From positions 1 to 19,982 of the forward strand of contig DERX01000103.1 in assembly GCA_002361875.1 (NCBI GenBank): 19,982 nt of DNA, written 5' to 3'. This document shows positions 6,026 through 14,649 of this stretch, one piece after another. Numbering within the stretch: position 1 is the stretch's first letter; every line of letters starts with the position of its first letter. Position numbers and translations under genes: made by a program. The notes below the pieces were generated by a model. That model did no database searches. It had not been told where the DNA came from and saw nothing but the letters and a program-made list of their open reading frames with translations. Source of the DNA: Ruminococcaceae bacterium UBA3329 (GTDB lineage: Bacteria; Bacillota; Clostridia; Oscillospirales; Acutalibacteraceae).

Positions 6026-8665
6026 ATGGAATGGACAGGACTTAACGAATTAAGAGAAAAATATTTATCTTTTTTTGAGAGTAAGGGGCATTTGCGCCTT
6101 CCAAGCTTTTCTCTTATTCCAAACAATGACAAGAGCTTATTGCTCATTAATTCGGGTATGGCGCCTATGAAAAAATATTTCACCGGCGAAATAACTCCCC
6201 CGAGAAAGCGTGTTACCACTTGCCAAAAGTGCATAAGAACGCCCGACATTGAAAATGTAGGCAAAACTGCACGCCACGGCACTTATTTTGAAATGCTCGG
6301 CAACTTTTCGTTCGGTGATTATTTTAAGAAAGAGGTTATTCCGTGGGCTTGGGAATTTTTCACAAGGGTTATGGAAATAGACCCCGAAAAGCTTTATATT
6401 ACAGTTTACGAAGAGGACGACGAGGCTTACGACATTTGGACAAAGGATGTCGGCGTTGACCCGTCGCATGTTTACCGTATGGGCAAGGCGGACAACTTCT
6501 GGGAGCACGGTGCAGGTCCCTGCGGTCCTTGCTCTGAAATACATTATGACCGCGGTGAAATGTACGGCTGCGGCAAGCCCGACTGCAAGGTAGGCTGTGA
6601 CTGCGACAGATTTATGGAAGTCTGGAACCTTGTTTTCACTCAATTTGACAATGACGGCAACAATAATTATTCAAGACTTTCCCACCCCAATATTGACACG
6701 GGTATGGGTCTTGAAAGGCTTGCCTGCATTGCGCAGGGCGTTGACAATCTTTTTGAGGTTGACACCGTTCAAAATATAATGAAGCATATTATGAAAATTG
6801 CGAATGTCGAATACCACAAGGATGAGAAAAAGGATATTTCTCTTCGTGTTATTACCGACCACATCAGAAGCACTACTATGATGATTGGCGACGGCGTTAT
6901 GCCTTCAAATGAAGGCAGGGGTTATGTTCTCCGCAGACTTCTCCGCCGTGCGGCGCGCCACGGAAGACTTTTAGGTATTGACCGTCCGTTCCTTTCCGAG
7001 GTTGCTGAAACGGTTATTAAAGAAAATGCGGGCGCATACCCAAATCTTCTTGAAAAGAAAGACTTTATTATAAAGGTTATTTCAATTGAAGAAGAAAATT
7101 TCTATAAAACTATTGACGCAGGTCTTCAAATCCTTGAAAAAATGATTGGGGAGAGTGACGGCAAATGCCTTTCGGGCGAGGATGCATTTAAGCTTTCCGA
7201 CACATTCGGTTTCCCGATTGACCTTACAAAGGAAATCCTTGAAGAAAGACAAATGACGGTTGACGAAAACAGATTCCGTGAGCTTGTCAGGGAACAGCAC
7301 GACAGAGCAAGAAATGCCCGTAAGGACGCCGGAAAAGAGGCTTGGAAAGGCTCGGAAAATGCCACAAAGAGTATGTCTGCTACTAAATTCTTGGGCTATA
7401 CCGATTATTCCTGCAAATCAAAAATTATCGCAATAATAGCTGACGGCAAAAAGGTTGATTATGTTTCCGAAGGCGAAAATGCTACATTGGTTCTCGACAG
7501 CACCGTTTTCTATGGAGAGGGCGGCGGACAGGTCGGCGACATAGGTAAAATCATCGCTGACGGCACTGAATTTACCGTAACCTCAACCACAAAAACACCC
7601 GAAGGCGTATATCTTCATCACGGCTTTGTAAGCGAGGGCGAAAGCATTTCGGCAGGGGCCGAGGCTTTGGCTCAGATTGATGAAGATACAAGAAAATCCG
7701 TTATGAGAAACCATACCTCTGCGCACATTTTGCAGGCAACTCTTCGCCGTCTTCTCGGCACGCATGTTGAGCAGGCAGGTCAGCTTGTCAATGCAGAGGA
7801 AATGAGATTTGACTTTTCGCATTTCTCCGCACTTTCGGCAGAAGAACTCAAAGCAGTTGAGGACGGAGTAAATAATGTAATATTTGCGGCTTTGCCCGTT
7901 ACAACAGAGGAAATGGGTATTGAAGAAGCTAAAAAGCAGGGCGCAATGGCTCTGTTCAGCGAAAAATACGGTGATGTAGTCCGTGTTGTAAAGGTAGGGG
8001 ATTACTCCACCGAGCTTTGCGGCGGTACGCATGTTAAAAATACATCTGAAATCGGACTTTTCAAGATTGTTTCCGAATCTTCAGTTGCGGCCGGAGTTCG
8101 AAGAATTACGGCTGTAACGGGCAGAGGAGTTCTTGAATATATTAACAGCAATAACAATCTTATTGCCGAAACGGCTGCGGCTTTGAAAGTGGCTAACACG
8201 CATGACATCGCAAAGCGTGCGGCGGCAGTTGCAGCGGAGCTTAAGGATAAGGAAAAGGAAATTGCTTCTCTCAAGGACGAAATAAACGCATTTAAGACTT
8301 CAGGCATTATTGCAGGTGCTGTTGATGTTGATGGCGTACAGCTGATTGTTTACTGTGCAGGTGAAGAAACAGCGGATTCTCTTCGCTCAATGGCGTCAAA
8401 TGTATGTTCTGCGGAAGAGCCGACCGTTGCGGTTATTGCAGGCACAAATCCCGAAAAGGGAACAGCAACATTTGTCTGCGCTTGTAACAAAGCATCAATC
8501 GAAAAAGGCGCTCATGCAGGTAACATTGTCCGTGAGGTTGCAAAAATCGCAGGCGGTAACGGCGGCGGCAAGCCGGATATGGCAATGGCAGGCGGTAAAG
8601 ACCTTTCAAAGGTTGACGACGCTCTCTTAAATGCCAACGACATTTTAAAGAATATTTTGAAATAA
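6026..8665 (+). CDS. alaS: Alanine--tRNA ligase
   Basis: Cytoplasmic enzyme that charges tRNA-Ala with alanine using ATP and hydrolyses mischarged Ser- or Gly-tRNA-Ala. At 879 residues it has the normal bacterial length. The class II catalytic core starts at residue 1 with F-F-x-S-K-G-H and contains R-x-x-T-C-Q-K-C-I-R-T and the G-N-F-S-F-G-D-Y motif. The editing domain has H-T-S-A-H with H563 and H567, and C665/H669 in CGGTH, so the zinc site is complete. The last about 170 residues form a coiled coil (about 720-750) and a glycine-rich DHHA1/C-Ala domain. It opens the plus-strand series, and the HIT gene follows after 12 bases. No T-box leader, common upstream of Firmicutes synthetase genes, is present. 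Confidence 0.98.
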   Translation: MEWTGLNELREKYLSFFESKGHLRLPSFSLIPNNDKSLLLINSGMAPMKKYFTGEITPPRKRVTTCQKCIRTPDIENVGKTARHGTYFEMLGNFSFGDYFKKEVIPWAWEFFTRVMEIDPEKLYITVYEEDDEAYDIWTKDVGVDPSHVYRMGKADNFWEHGAGPCGPCSEIHYDRGEMYGCGKPDCKVGCDCDRFMEVWNLVFTQFDNDGNNNYSRLSHPNIDTGMGLERLACIAQGVDNLFEVDTVQNIMKHIMKIANVEYHKDEKKDISLRVITDHIRSTTMMIGDGVMPSNEGRGYVLRRLLRRAARHGRLLGIDRPFLSEVAETVIKENAGAYPNLLEKKDFIIKVISIEEENFYKTIDAGLQILEKMIGESDGKCLSGEDAFKLSDTFGFPIDLTKEILEERQMTVDENRFRELVREQHDRARNARKDAGKEAWKGSENATKSMSATKFLGYTDYSCKSKIIAIIADGKKVDYVSEGENATLVLDSTVFYGEGGGQVGDIGKIIADGTEFTVTSTTKTPEGVYLHHGFVSEGESISAGAEALAQIDEDTRKSVMRNHTSAHILQATLRRLLGTHVEQAGQLVNAEEMRFDFSHFSALSAEELKAVEDGVNNVIFAALPVTTEEMGIEEAKKQGAMALFSEKYGDVVRVVKVGDYSTELCGGTHVKNTSEIGLFKIVSESSVAAGVRRITAVTGRGVLEYINSNNNLIAETAAALKVANTHDIAKRAAAVAAELKDKEKEIASLKDEINAFKTSGIIAGAVDVDGVQLIVYCAGEETADSLRSMASNVCSAEEPTVAVIAGTNPEKGTATFVCACNKASIEKGAHAGNIVREVAKIAGGNGGGKPDMAMAGGKDLSKVDDALLNANDILKNILK

Positions 8666-8677
8666 GGAGACATAAAA

Positions 8678-9013
8678 ATGGATTGCTTATTTTGTAAAAT
8701 AATCGCAGGGGAAATTCCCTCAAATAAAGTATATGAGGACGAGAAGATTCTCTGCTTTAAGGATATTGCACCTCAGGCTGAAGTTCACGCTCTTGTAATT
8801 CCGAAAGAGCATATTTGCTGTGCCAATGCGATTACGGCTGAAAATTCGGCAATTGTCGGATATATCTTTGAGAAAATTCCCGAAATTGCAAAAAAATTAG
8901 GTGTTACAGATTACCGTATAATAAACAACTGCGGCGAAGGCGCAGGTCAAACGGTAAAGCACCTTCATTTCCATATTTTAAGTGGATCGAATCTCAGCGA
9001 AAAGTTGGTGTAA
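8678..9013 (+). CDS. HIT family protein (Hint/PKCI-like nucleotide hydrolase)
   Basis: Small cytoplasmic HIT-domain protein of 111 residues, the usual length for a Hint protein. The N-terminal C-L-F-C (C3, C6) is the zinc pair found in many Hint proteins. The histidine triad is H95-L-H97-F-H99 with the following hydrophobics. The region around residues 84-92 (N-C-G-E-G-A-G-Q) matches the N-x-G-x-x-A-G-Q part of the family. Known members hydrolyse purine nucleoside phosphoramidates or acyl-AMP, including aminoacyl-AMP from tRNA synthetases, which would fit its place 12 bases after alaS; this link is inference. AAGGAGA overlaps the alaS stop and sits 7 bases before ATG, so translation is probably coupled. 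Confidence 0.95.
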   Translation: MDCLFCKIIAGEIPSNKVYEDEKILCFKDIAPQAEVHALVIPKEHICCANAITAENSAIVGYIFEKIPEIAKKLGVTDYRIINNCGEGAGQTVKHLHFHILSGSNLSEKLV

Positions 9014-9020
9014 TGCAATA

Positions 9021-11153
9021 ATGAAAAGGCCGTTTGCGTTTATAGGGACAGTTTGCCTTATTGCGGCGGTTATTATGAAAGATTTTGCGATTTTTACAGT
9101 CAGTGTCATTTGTTTTGCGGCACTGGCTGTATTTTTGTTATCAGTGATTTTTATTTCGCCGAAATCAAAGTATATTTGGATAATTTTTACAGCCTTTGCC
9201 GTTGCGGCGGTTTCGGTTTCAATGCTTTTCAGTCTGAAAGGATATGCTTCTGTAACGGAGTATGACGGTAAAAAAGCCTGTTTTACGGGAACGGTTACAA
9301 AATGTAATTATAACAGCACACACGAAAAGCTTGAAATAAAGATAAAAACGCTGAACGGGGAAAAGCACAGCTTTTATATTGCCGTTTACAGCGACACGGC
9401 AACGGGACTTTGTGTAGGTGACAAAATTTCTGCTAAAGCCACATTAAGTCTTGCCGGCGGAGATGCGGAAAGTGAAAACAGAAATTCATCACTTGCAGAT
9501 AAAATTTATTTTACAACTTACGAACCGGACAACTGTTCGGTGTGCGGCGAGAATGCTCTTTATAAATTTGTGGGAAAGGTTAAAAATTTATATAAATCAG
9601 TTATTGAGTCTTATTTGCCGAACGATTTAGGTGCAGTTATACTCGGAATGACCGTGGGCGAGAGGGACGGTATAGGAACATACTTCAGAAATTGCTTTAA
9701 TTATTCCGGCACTTCTCATTTACTTGTGGTGTCGGGACTTCACCTGACGCTTTGGACTTCGTTTATATCGGAATTTTTCACAGTCCTGCGTAAAAATAGG
9801 CTTTTAAACACCTTGGTAACGGTTGCTATTATTGTCTTTTATTTGGTGCTGACAGGCTTTTCTGTGTCCGTTATGAGGGCGGGAATAATGCTCCTTACTG
9901 TAAAATTTGCAAGGCTTTTGAATCGTGGGTCGGACAGCCTTAATTCCATTGGATTTTCCGTAGCATTTTTAATGATTTTAAATCCGTTTTCTGTAATTTC
10001 AGTATCCTTTTTGCTGTCAATGGGTTCAACGCTGGGATTGATTTTGTTTTCGGGAAAAATTCATGATTTTATTTACAAAAGCAAAACAGGGCGAAAAATA
10101 ACGAAATACTTTTTAGGCAGGCTGATTGCGGATTCCCTCGCTGTAAGCATTTCTGTGTCTGTATTTACTCTTCCTGTATTTATTCTTTTTTTCGATATGT
10201 TCCCCACACTTTCTTTTCTCGCAAATATTTTTATTATAGATTTAGCGGGAATTTTAATGCTACTGTCTGTTCTCGGCGCAATTTTACATTTATTAACCGT
10301 TTTTCCTTTGGCAAAATTTCTTTTCTTGATTGCAGGAGCCGATGCAAAAGCAATAATCTTTATTGCCGAAAAAATCGGTATGCTCCGTTTCTCCACCGTT
10401 GCGGTTACATCGGAATATTTTAAGGTGTTTCTCATTTTTGCAATCGTTGTTTCCTTGCTTTTCTTCTTACTGTCAAAAAAATTCAAAAGAATTAAAAGAA
10501 TATTTTTGCCGGTTGCTTTGGCGGTAGGATTTGCATTTTCGGCGGTAATGAGTGAAAATTTTGAATATGCACACCCGTCCGTTGATGTATTTTTTAATAA
10601 AGACTGCGCCTGCGTGTTAGTCCGTGACGGATATGACAGCGTTTTCCTCGGTACGGAAAATAAAAATACCGTTTATACGGCAGGCAATATGTTGCAGCCT
10701 CATAACTTAAAAACAATCGGCTGTCTTTATTTAACCGAAACCGACTGTTATACATATTCCGAAATTAAAAATATTACAGAAGTTTTTCCCGCAGAAAGCC
10801 TTGCTTTTAAAGAAGAAAAAATAAAATTTACGGATAGTGTAAAATATACTGAAAATGTAAATTCCGTAACGCTTAACGGCTGTATATCCGTAGAGCCTAT
10901 ATCAGCAAAAACGGTAACTGTAACGGTCGGCAGTAAGAATATTTTTATCTCCTGCGATAATTCCGAAATAAAGCTCTTGGAAAACGGTAATAAATATGAT
11001 ATAATTATTTTAGGTTTTGATGTTTTTAAGATTTACGGCGAAAATGCAAAGCAATATCTTAAAAATGAAAATTCGCAAATTATTACGTTGGCAAATGAGC
11101 AAATCACGGTTTACCCCGATATAGGGAAAATTGACTGTTCGGAGAGTTTTTAA
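9021..11153 (+). CDS. comEC: ComEC/Rec2-type DNA-uptake channel with degenerate C-terminal domain
   Basis: Polytopic membrane protein of 710 residues related to ComEC, which carries single-stranded DNA across the membrane during transformation. In order: two or three N-terminal membrane helices, a soluble OB-like domain (about 75-175), and the competence domain (about 190-490) with the hallmark G-T-S-H-L-L-V-V-S-G-L-H at about 230-241 and many membrane helices. The last about 190 residues sit where the metallo-beta-lactamase domain is expected, and start with a P-S-V-D-V-F-F strand. They lack the D-V-G-Q-G-D motif and any HxHxDH metal site, so nuclease activity is unlikely. I chose ATG at 9021, 7 bases after the HIT stop; a longer frame from GTG 8982 overlaps the HIT gene and lacks a ribosome binding site. 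It overlaps holA by one base. Confidence 0.88.
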   Translation: MKRPFAFIGTVCLIAAVIMKDFAIFTVSVICFAALAVFLLSVIFISPKSKYIWIIFTAFAVAAVSVSMLFSLKGYASVTEYDGKKACFTGTVTKCNYNSTHEKLEIKIKTLNGEKHSFYIAVYSDTATGLCVGDKISAKATLSLAGGDAESENRNSSLADKIYFTTYEPDNCSVCGENALYKFVGKVKNLYKSVIESYLPNDLGAVILGMTVGERDGIGTYFRNCFNYSGTSHLLVVSGLHLTLWTSFISEFFTVLRKNRLLNTLVTVAIIVFYLVLTGFSVSVMRAGIMLLTVKFARLLNRGSDSLNSIGFSVAFLMILNPFSVISVSFLLSMGSTLGLILFSGKIHDFIYKSKTGRKITKYFLGRLIADSLAVSISVSVFTLPVFILFFDMFPTLSFLANIFIIDLAGILMLLSVLGAILHLLTVFPLAKFLFLIAGADAKAIIFIAEKIGMLRFSTVAVTSEYFKVFLIFAIVVSLLFFLLSKKFKRIKRIFLPVALAVGFAFSAVMSENFEYAHPSVDVFFNKDCACVLVRDGYDSVFLGTENKNTVYTAGNMLQPHNLKTIGCLYLTETDCYTYSEIKNITEVFPAESLAFKEEKIKFTDSVKYTENVNSVTLNGCISVEPISAKTVTVTVGSKNIFISCDNSEIKLLENGNKYDIIILGFDVFKIYGENAKQYLKNENSQIITLANEQITVYPDIGKIDCSESF

Positions 11154-12193
11154 TGGCACTTATTCACGAAGACGATTTAAAAAAACAGATTAAAGAAAAA
11201 CAAATGAATAATTGCTATCTGTTTTTCGGCGACGAGGAATATTTAAAGCAGTTTTACATAAAAAAAATCTGCTCAAAATTTGTTGTTCCCGGCAGTGAAA
11301 CCTTCAGCCTCAGGAAATATGACGGTAAGGAAAATACTCTTGACGATGTTTTTGAGGGCGCTATGAGTATGCCGTTTATGAGTGAATATACTGTTGTAAT
11401 TGCCCACGATTTTCCGCTTGATTCTCCGAATTCGGAGCAAAAAGAGCAGCTCAGCGTATTTCTTGACAATCAGCCTGACACTTCTATTACGATTTTCTGG
11501 ATGGACAGCATTGAACTGTCGCTGAAAAATTCAAAGCAAAAATGGGCGATAGACCTTTTCACTAAAAAGGCGGCGGCTGTTGATTTCAAAAAATACACAA
11601 GGAGCGGTCTTTGCAAAACCGTAATAGGCTATGCCGCAAAGCAGGGCTGTGCAATGTCGAATGCGGCGGCGAATTATTTGATTGATATTACGGGCGATTC
11701 ACTTAACATCTTGCTTAATGAAACGCAAAAAGCGGCGTCCTTTGCAGGGCAGGGCAATGAGATTACGAAGAGCCATATTGACGAGGTTGCGGTACGCTCC
11801 CTCGAAGCACGCGTTTACGACCTTTCAAAATTTATTCTTAACGGCAATGCGAGAAGTGCACTTGAACTTTTGCATACGCTTATGCAGAATAAGGCAGAAC
11901 CTATAGATGTTTTTGCCGTAATTTTAATGTCTTTTGTGGATATTTACCGTGCAAAAACCGCGCTTTCGGGCGGAGAAAATGCAACCTATCCTGCAAAGCT
12001 GTTTGATTATAAAAACAAAGAGTTTAGATTGACAAACGGTGCAAGATTTGCATCCCAAATTTCCGATTCTGACCTTCGGGAGTGCTTTGACTGCTTCTCG
12101 GAGAGTGACAGACTTCTTAAAAGCACGGCGCAAAGCGGTGAGGCTGTGCTTGAACGCTTAATAGTAAAGCTTTCGCTGATACTTTCAAGGTGA
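11153..12193 (+). CDS. holA: DNA polymerase III subunit delta
   Basis: Delta subunit of the clamp loader, which opens the beta sliding clamp during replication. Its 346 residues fit the family. The N-terminal part has C-Y-L-F-F-G-D-E-E-Y-L at about 21-31, the usual start of the delta AAA+-like fold. The middle has M-S-M-P-F-M-S-E-Y-T-V-V-I, and the C-terminal helical region has V-Y-D-L-S-K-F-I and a late helix with L-I-V-K-L-S. ATG shares its A with the comEC stop (TAATG), which implies translational coupling. A comEC-holA arrangement is also known from Bacillus and relatives. The downstream RNase M5-like gene starts 4 bases after the stop. Confidence 0.93.
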   Translation: MALIHEDDLKKQIKEKQMNNCYLFFGDEEYLKQFYIKKICSKFVVPGSETFSLRKYDGKENTLDDVFEGAMSMPFMSEYTVVIAHDFPLDSPNSEQKEQLSVFLDNQPDTSITIFWMDSIELSLKNSKQKWAIDLFTKKAAAVDFKKYTRSGLCKTVIGYAAKQGCAMSNAAANYLIDITGDSLNILLNETQKAASFAGQGNEITKSHIDEVAVRSLEARVYDLSKFILNGNARSALELLHTLMQNKAEPIDVFAVILMSFVDIYRAKTALSGGENATYPAKLFDYKNKEFRLTNGARFASQISDSDLRECFDCFSESDRLLKSTAQSGEAVLERLIVKLSLILSR

Positions 12194-12197
12194 ATTT

Positions 12198-12800
12198 ATG
12201 ATTAAAATAAACCAAGCGATAATTGTTGAGGGAAAATACGACAAAATCAAGCTGTCTTCCGTAATTGACGCTTTAATTATTGAAACGGACGGTTTCGGAA
12301 TATTTAAGGATAAAGAAAAACAAAGGCTTATCCGCTTTTTAGCCGAAACAAAGGGAATAGTTATTATGACGGATTCCGACTCGGCAGGCTTTAAAATCCG
12401 TTCCTTTATAAATGGAATCACGGACAGCGAAAATATAACGAATGTATTTATTCCCGACATTTACGGGAAAGAAAAACGCAAGACCGAATTTTCAAAAGAG
12501 GGTAAGATAGGCGTTGAGGGCATTTCAAAGGATATAATTTTGGACTCCCTTCATAAAGCGGGAATTGACTGCGACGAAAACGAATGCACAGCCGCAAGAG
12601 AAGTTACAAAAACCGACTTTTTCCTTGACGGAATAAGCGGAGGAGAGCAAAGCTCATACATTCGCAAAGAGCTTGCAAAAAGCTTAGGGCTGCCCGAGAG
12701 AATTTCTGCGTCGTCCTTGCTAAAAATAATAAATTCCTGTATGACCTATGACGATTACAAAAAATGCGTAGAAAAATTAAATTCGGTGTACGGCAAGTAG
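12198..12800 (+). CDS. Toprim protein related to ribonuclease M5 (DUF4093 type)
   Basis: Cytoplasmic Toprim protein of 200 residues, close to the length of RNase M5, which trims the ends of 5S rRNA precursor. The Toprim core shows I-I-V-E-G-K-Y-D with catalytic E11, then I-E-T-D-G at about 28-32, and the M-T-D-S-D metal motif with D59 and D61, followed by A-G-F-K-I-R. A central K-I-G-V-E (about 102-106) matches the K-x-G-V-E segment of RNase M5. The C-terminal half agrees with the DUF4093 region found in clostridial homologues. AAGGTGA overlaps the holA stop, so translation is probably coupled. In Bacillus rnmV neighbours rsmA instead, so the function is assigned from sequence, not context. 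I leave the symbol empty because other Toprim nucleases are possible. Confidence 0.8.
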   Translation: MIKINQAIIVEGKYDKIKLSSVIDALIIETDGFGIFKDKEKQRLIRFLAETKGIVIMTDSDSAGFKIRSFINGITDSENITNVFIPDIYGKEKRKTEFSKEGKIGVEGISKDIILDSLHKAGIDCDENECTAAREVTKTDFFLDGISGGEQSSYIRKELAKSLGLPERISASSLLKIINSCMTYDDYKKCVEKLNSVYGK

Positions 12801-12866
12801 CTTGCTTAACATAAAAGTTTAAATCATTAAAAATATCTCTTGATTTTCAAGAGCGTGAGGTAACAA

Positions 12867-14648
12867 ATGAATTACGAACCGATATTTCCAAAAAACGAAC
12901 CATTTTATGAGGTAGATGTTGTTGAAACCTTTAAGGAGCTTATTGACAGGAGCGAAAAGCTTTATTCAGACCGCCCTGCATATAAGCTTAAGAATAAGGA
13001 CGGAATTTATTACGACATAACCTACCGAAAATTCCGTCATGATATTTACTACCTCGGAAACAGTATTATTTCCGACGGCTATGAAAGAGAGAAAATTGCC
13101 GTTGTCGGTGCAAATTCTTACAAATGGGCGGTAACTTACCTTGCGGTTACATGCAGTAACAATGTTATTGTACCGATTGACAAGGAGTTAATGGCGGGGG
13201 ATATTGCAAAGTTTATAAATGATGCAGGTGCAATTGCCATATTCGGTGATGAAAAGCATATTAAAGAGCTTATGGAAATTTCGGGCGAGCTTCCCGAAAA
13301 TATACGATTTGTTTGCTTTGACGGCACTGTCGGCGAGAACTTTGACGATTATTTTGAAAAGGGCAGGGCGCAGTACAAAGAAGGTAAAAAACTGCTTAAT
13401 AATGTAAAGCTCGACAAAGATGCGCTCACTTCTCTGATTTTCACATCGGGCACAACAGGCAACTCAAAGGGTGTTTGTCTTAGTATGAACAATATTTGTT
13501 CCGATATAATCAGCGTTTCGGGCGTTGTAAAGGTGAATCCCGACGACCAGCTTTTGTCGGTTTTGCCCATTCATCATACTTATGAATGTTCACTCGGATT
13601 TTTAATGATAATTTATTCGGGCGCTTGCATTGCATTTTGCGAGGGGCTTCGGTATCTCACAAAAAATATGCAGGAGGTTCGCCCCACAATTTTTGTTACC
13701 GTTCCGCTTATGATTGAAAAAATCTACGGCAGAATAATGAAAAAGCTTGATGACAAAAAAGGCGGCAAATTTATGTTCGGTATCGGTAAAGCTGCCGCAG
13801 CAATAGGCAAAACCGTCGGTATTAAAGACCTTGACCGTAAAATCTTCGGTGAAATTCTTGATGCATTCGGCGGAAGGCTCAGACTTTTAATAACAGGAGC
13901 CGCTGCACTTGACCCGAGGGTTGCGGAAGACTTTATAAGAATAGGCGTTGACATTTACATTGGCTACGGTCTTACGGAGTGCTCTCCGCTCGTTATCGGC
14001 AATCACGATAAGCTTATGTTGCCGGACTCTGTGGGAACTCCTTTGCCGGGGGTTGAGGCAAGAATACACAATCCTGATGACCTTGGAATAGGTGAAATTT
14101 GGGTCAGAGGGCCGATGGTTATGGGCGGTTATTACAACAACCAAAAGGCTACCGATGAGGTTATAACCGAGGACGGCTGGTTCAGAACAGGCGACCTTGG
14201 CACGGTTGATGAAAACAACTGCTACAAAATAACGGGCAGATGCAAAAATGTCATTGTCACGAAAAACGGCAAAAACATATTCCCTGAAGAGGTTGAATAT
14301 TATCTTAACGGTTCTCCCGTAATTGAGGAAAGCCTTGTTTTCGGAGCGGAAACGAATGATGAAATGACGGTTTCTGCAAAGATTTATCCGAATTACGAGC
14401 AGATTAAGAAAAATCTTAAGCGTCAGGAATTAACACAGGAGGAAATCCGACAGTCAATTGCCGAGGCTATAAAAGAGGTAAATAAAAAGCTCCCGAATTA
14501 CAAAAAGATAAAGGATTTTGACATTCGTGAAAGCGAGTTTATCAAAACAACAACGCAAAAGATTAAGCGTTATGCTAATTTGAAAGAGAAAAAGGATGAA
14601 CAGCCCGAAGAATCTTCGGAGAATACTGAAACAGCAGAGGAAAATTGA
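12867..14648 (+). CDS. AMP-dependent long-chain acyl-CoA synthetase (FadD-like)
   Basis: Predicted fatty-acid:CoA ligase of 593 residues, forming acyl-AMP then acyl-CoA. Adenylation motifs appear in order: the P-loop F-T-S-G-T-T-G-N-S-K-G at 192-202, I-H-H-T-Y-E near 235-240, G-Y-G-L-T-E at 366-371, G-W-F-R-T-G-D-L-G at 437-445, R-C-K-N-V-I-V-T at about 458-465, N-I-F-P-E-E-V-E at about 470-477, and a C-terminal catalytic lysine candidate K565 in T-T-Q-K-I-K-R. The tail after residue 574 is acidic and probably disordered. No signal peptide or membrane anchor is visible. A 66-base gap with a small hairpin (12837-12853) separates it from the Toprim gene, and GTGAGG precedes ATG. Aryl or other carboxylates cannot be excluded as substrates. 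The flavoprotein gene starts one base after its stop. Confidence 0.9.
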   Translation: MNYEPIFPKNEPFYEVDVVETFKELIDRSEKLYSDRPAYKLKNKDGIYYDITYRKFRHDIYYLGNSIISDGYEREKIAVVGANSYKWAVTYLAVTCSNNVIVPIDKELMAGDIAKFINDAGAIAIFGDEKHIKELMEISGELPENIRFVCFDGTVGENFDDYFEKGRAQYKEGKKLLNNVKLDKDALTSLIFTSGTTGNSKGVCLSMNNICSDIISVSGVVKVNPDDQLLSVLPIHHTYECSLGFLMIIYSGACIAFCEGLRYLTKNMQEVRPTIFVTVPLMIEKIYGRIMKKLDDKKGGKFMFGIGKAAAAIGKTVGIKDLDRKIFGEILDAFGGRLRLLITGAAALDPRVAEDFIRIGVDIYIGYGLTECSPLVIGNHDKLMLPDSVGTPLPGVEARIHNPDDLGIGEIWVRGPMVMGGYYNNQKATDEVITEDGWFRTGDLGTVDENNCYKITGRCKNVIVTKNGKNIFPEEVEYYLNGSPVIEESLVFGAETNDEMTVSAKIYPNYEQIKKNLKRQELTQEEIRQSIAEAIKEVNKKLPNYKKIKDFDIRESEFIKTTTQKIKRYANLKEKKDEQPEESSENTETAEEN

Positions 14649-14649
14649 A

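Noticed and set aside
6137..6643. Minus-strand open frame of 168 codons inside alaS
   Set aside because: It lies wholly antisense to a highly conserved gene and has no ribosome binding site or family signature.
8982..9020. Upstream GTG start extending ComEC by 13 residues
   Set aside because: It lies inside the HIT gene and has no ribosome binding site; ATG at 9021 begins the usual positively charged start before the first membrane helix.
12837..12853. Hairpin CTCTTGA/TCAAGAG before the acyl-CoA synthetase gene as a terminator
   Set aside because: There is no following T-run; it lies directly before the ribosome binding site and may at most affect translation or mRNA processing.
14596..14649. 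Upstream ATG start extending the flavoprotein by 18 residues
   Set aside because: It lies inside the acyl-CoA synthetase gene, and AGAGGA fits the ATG at 14650 instead.
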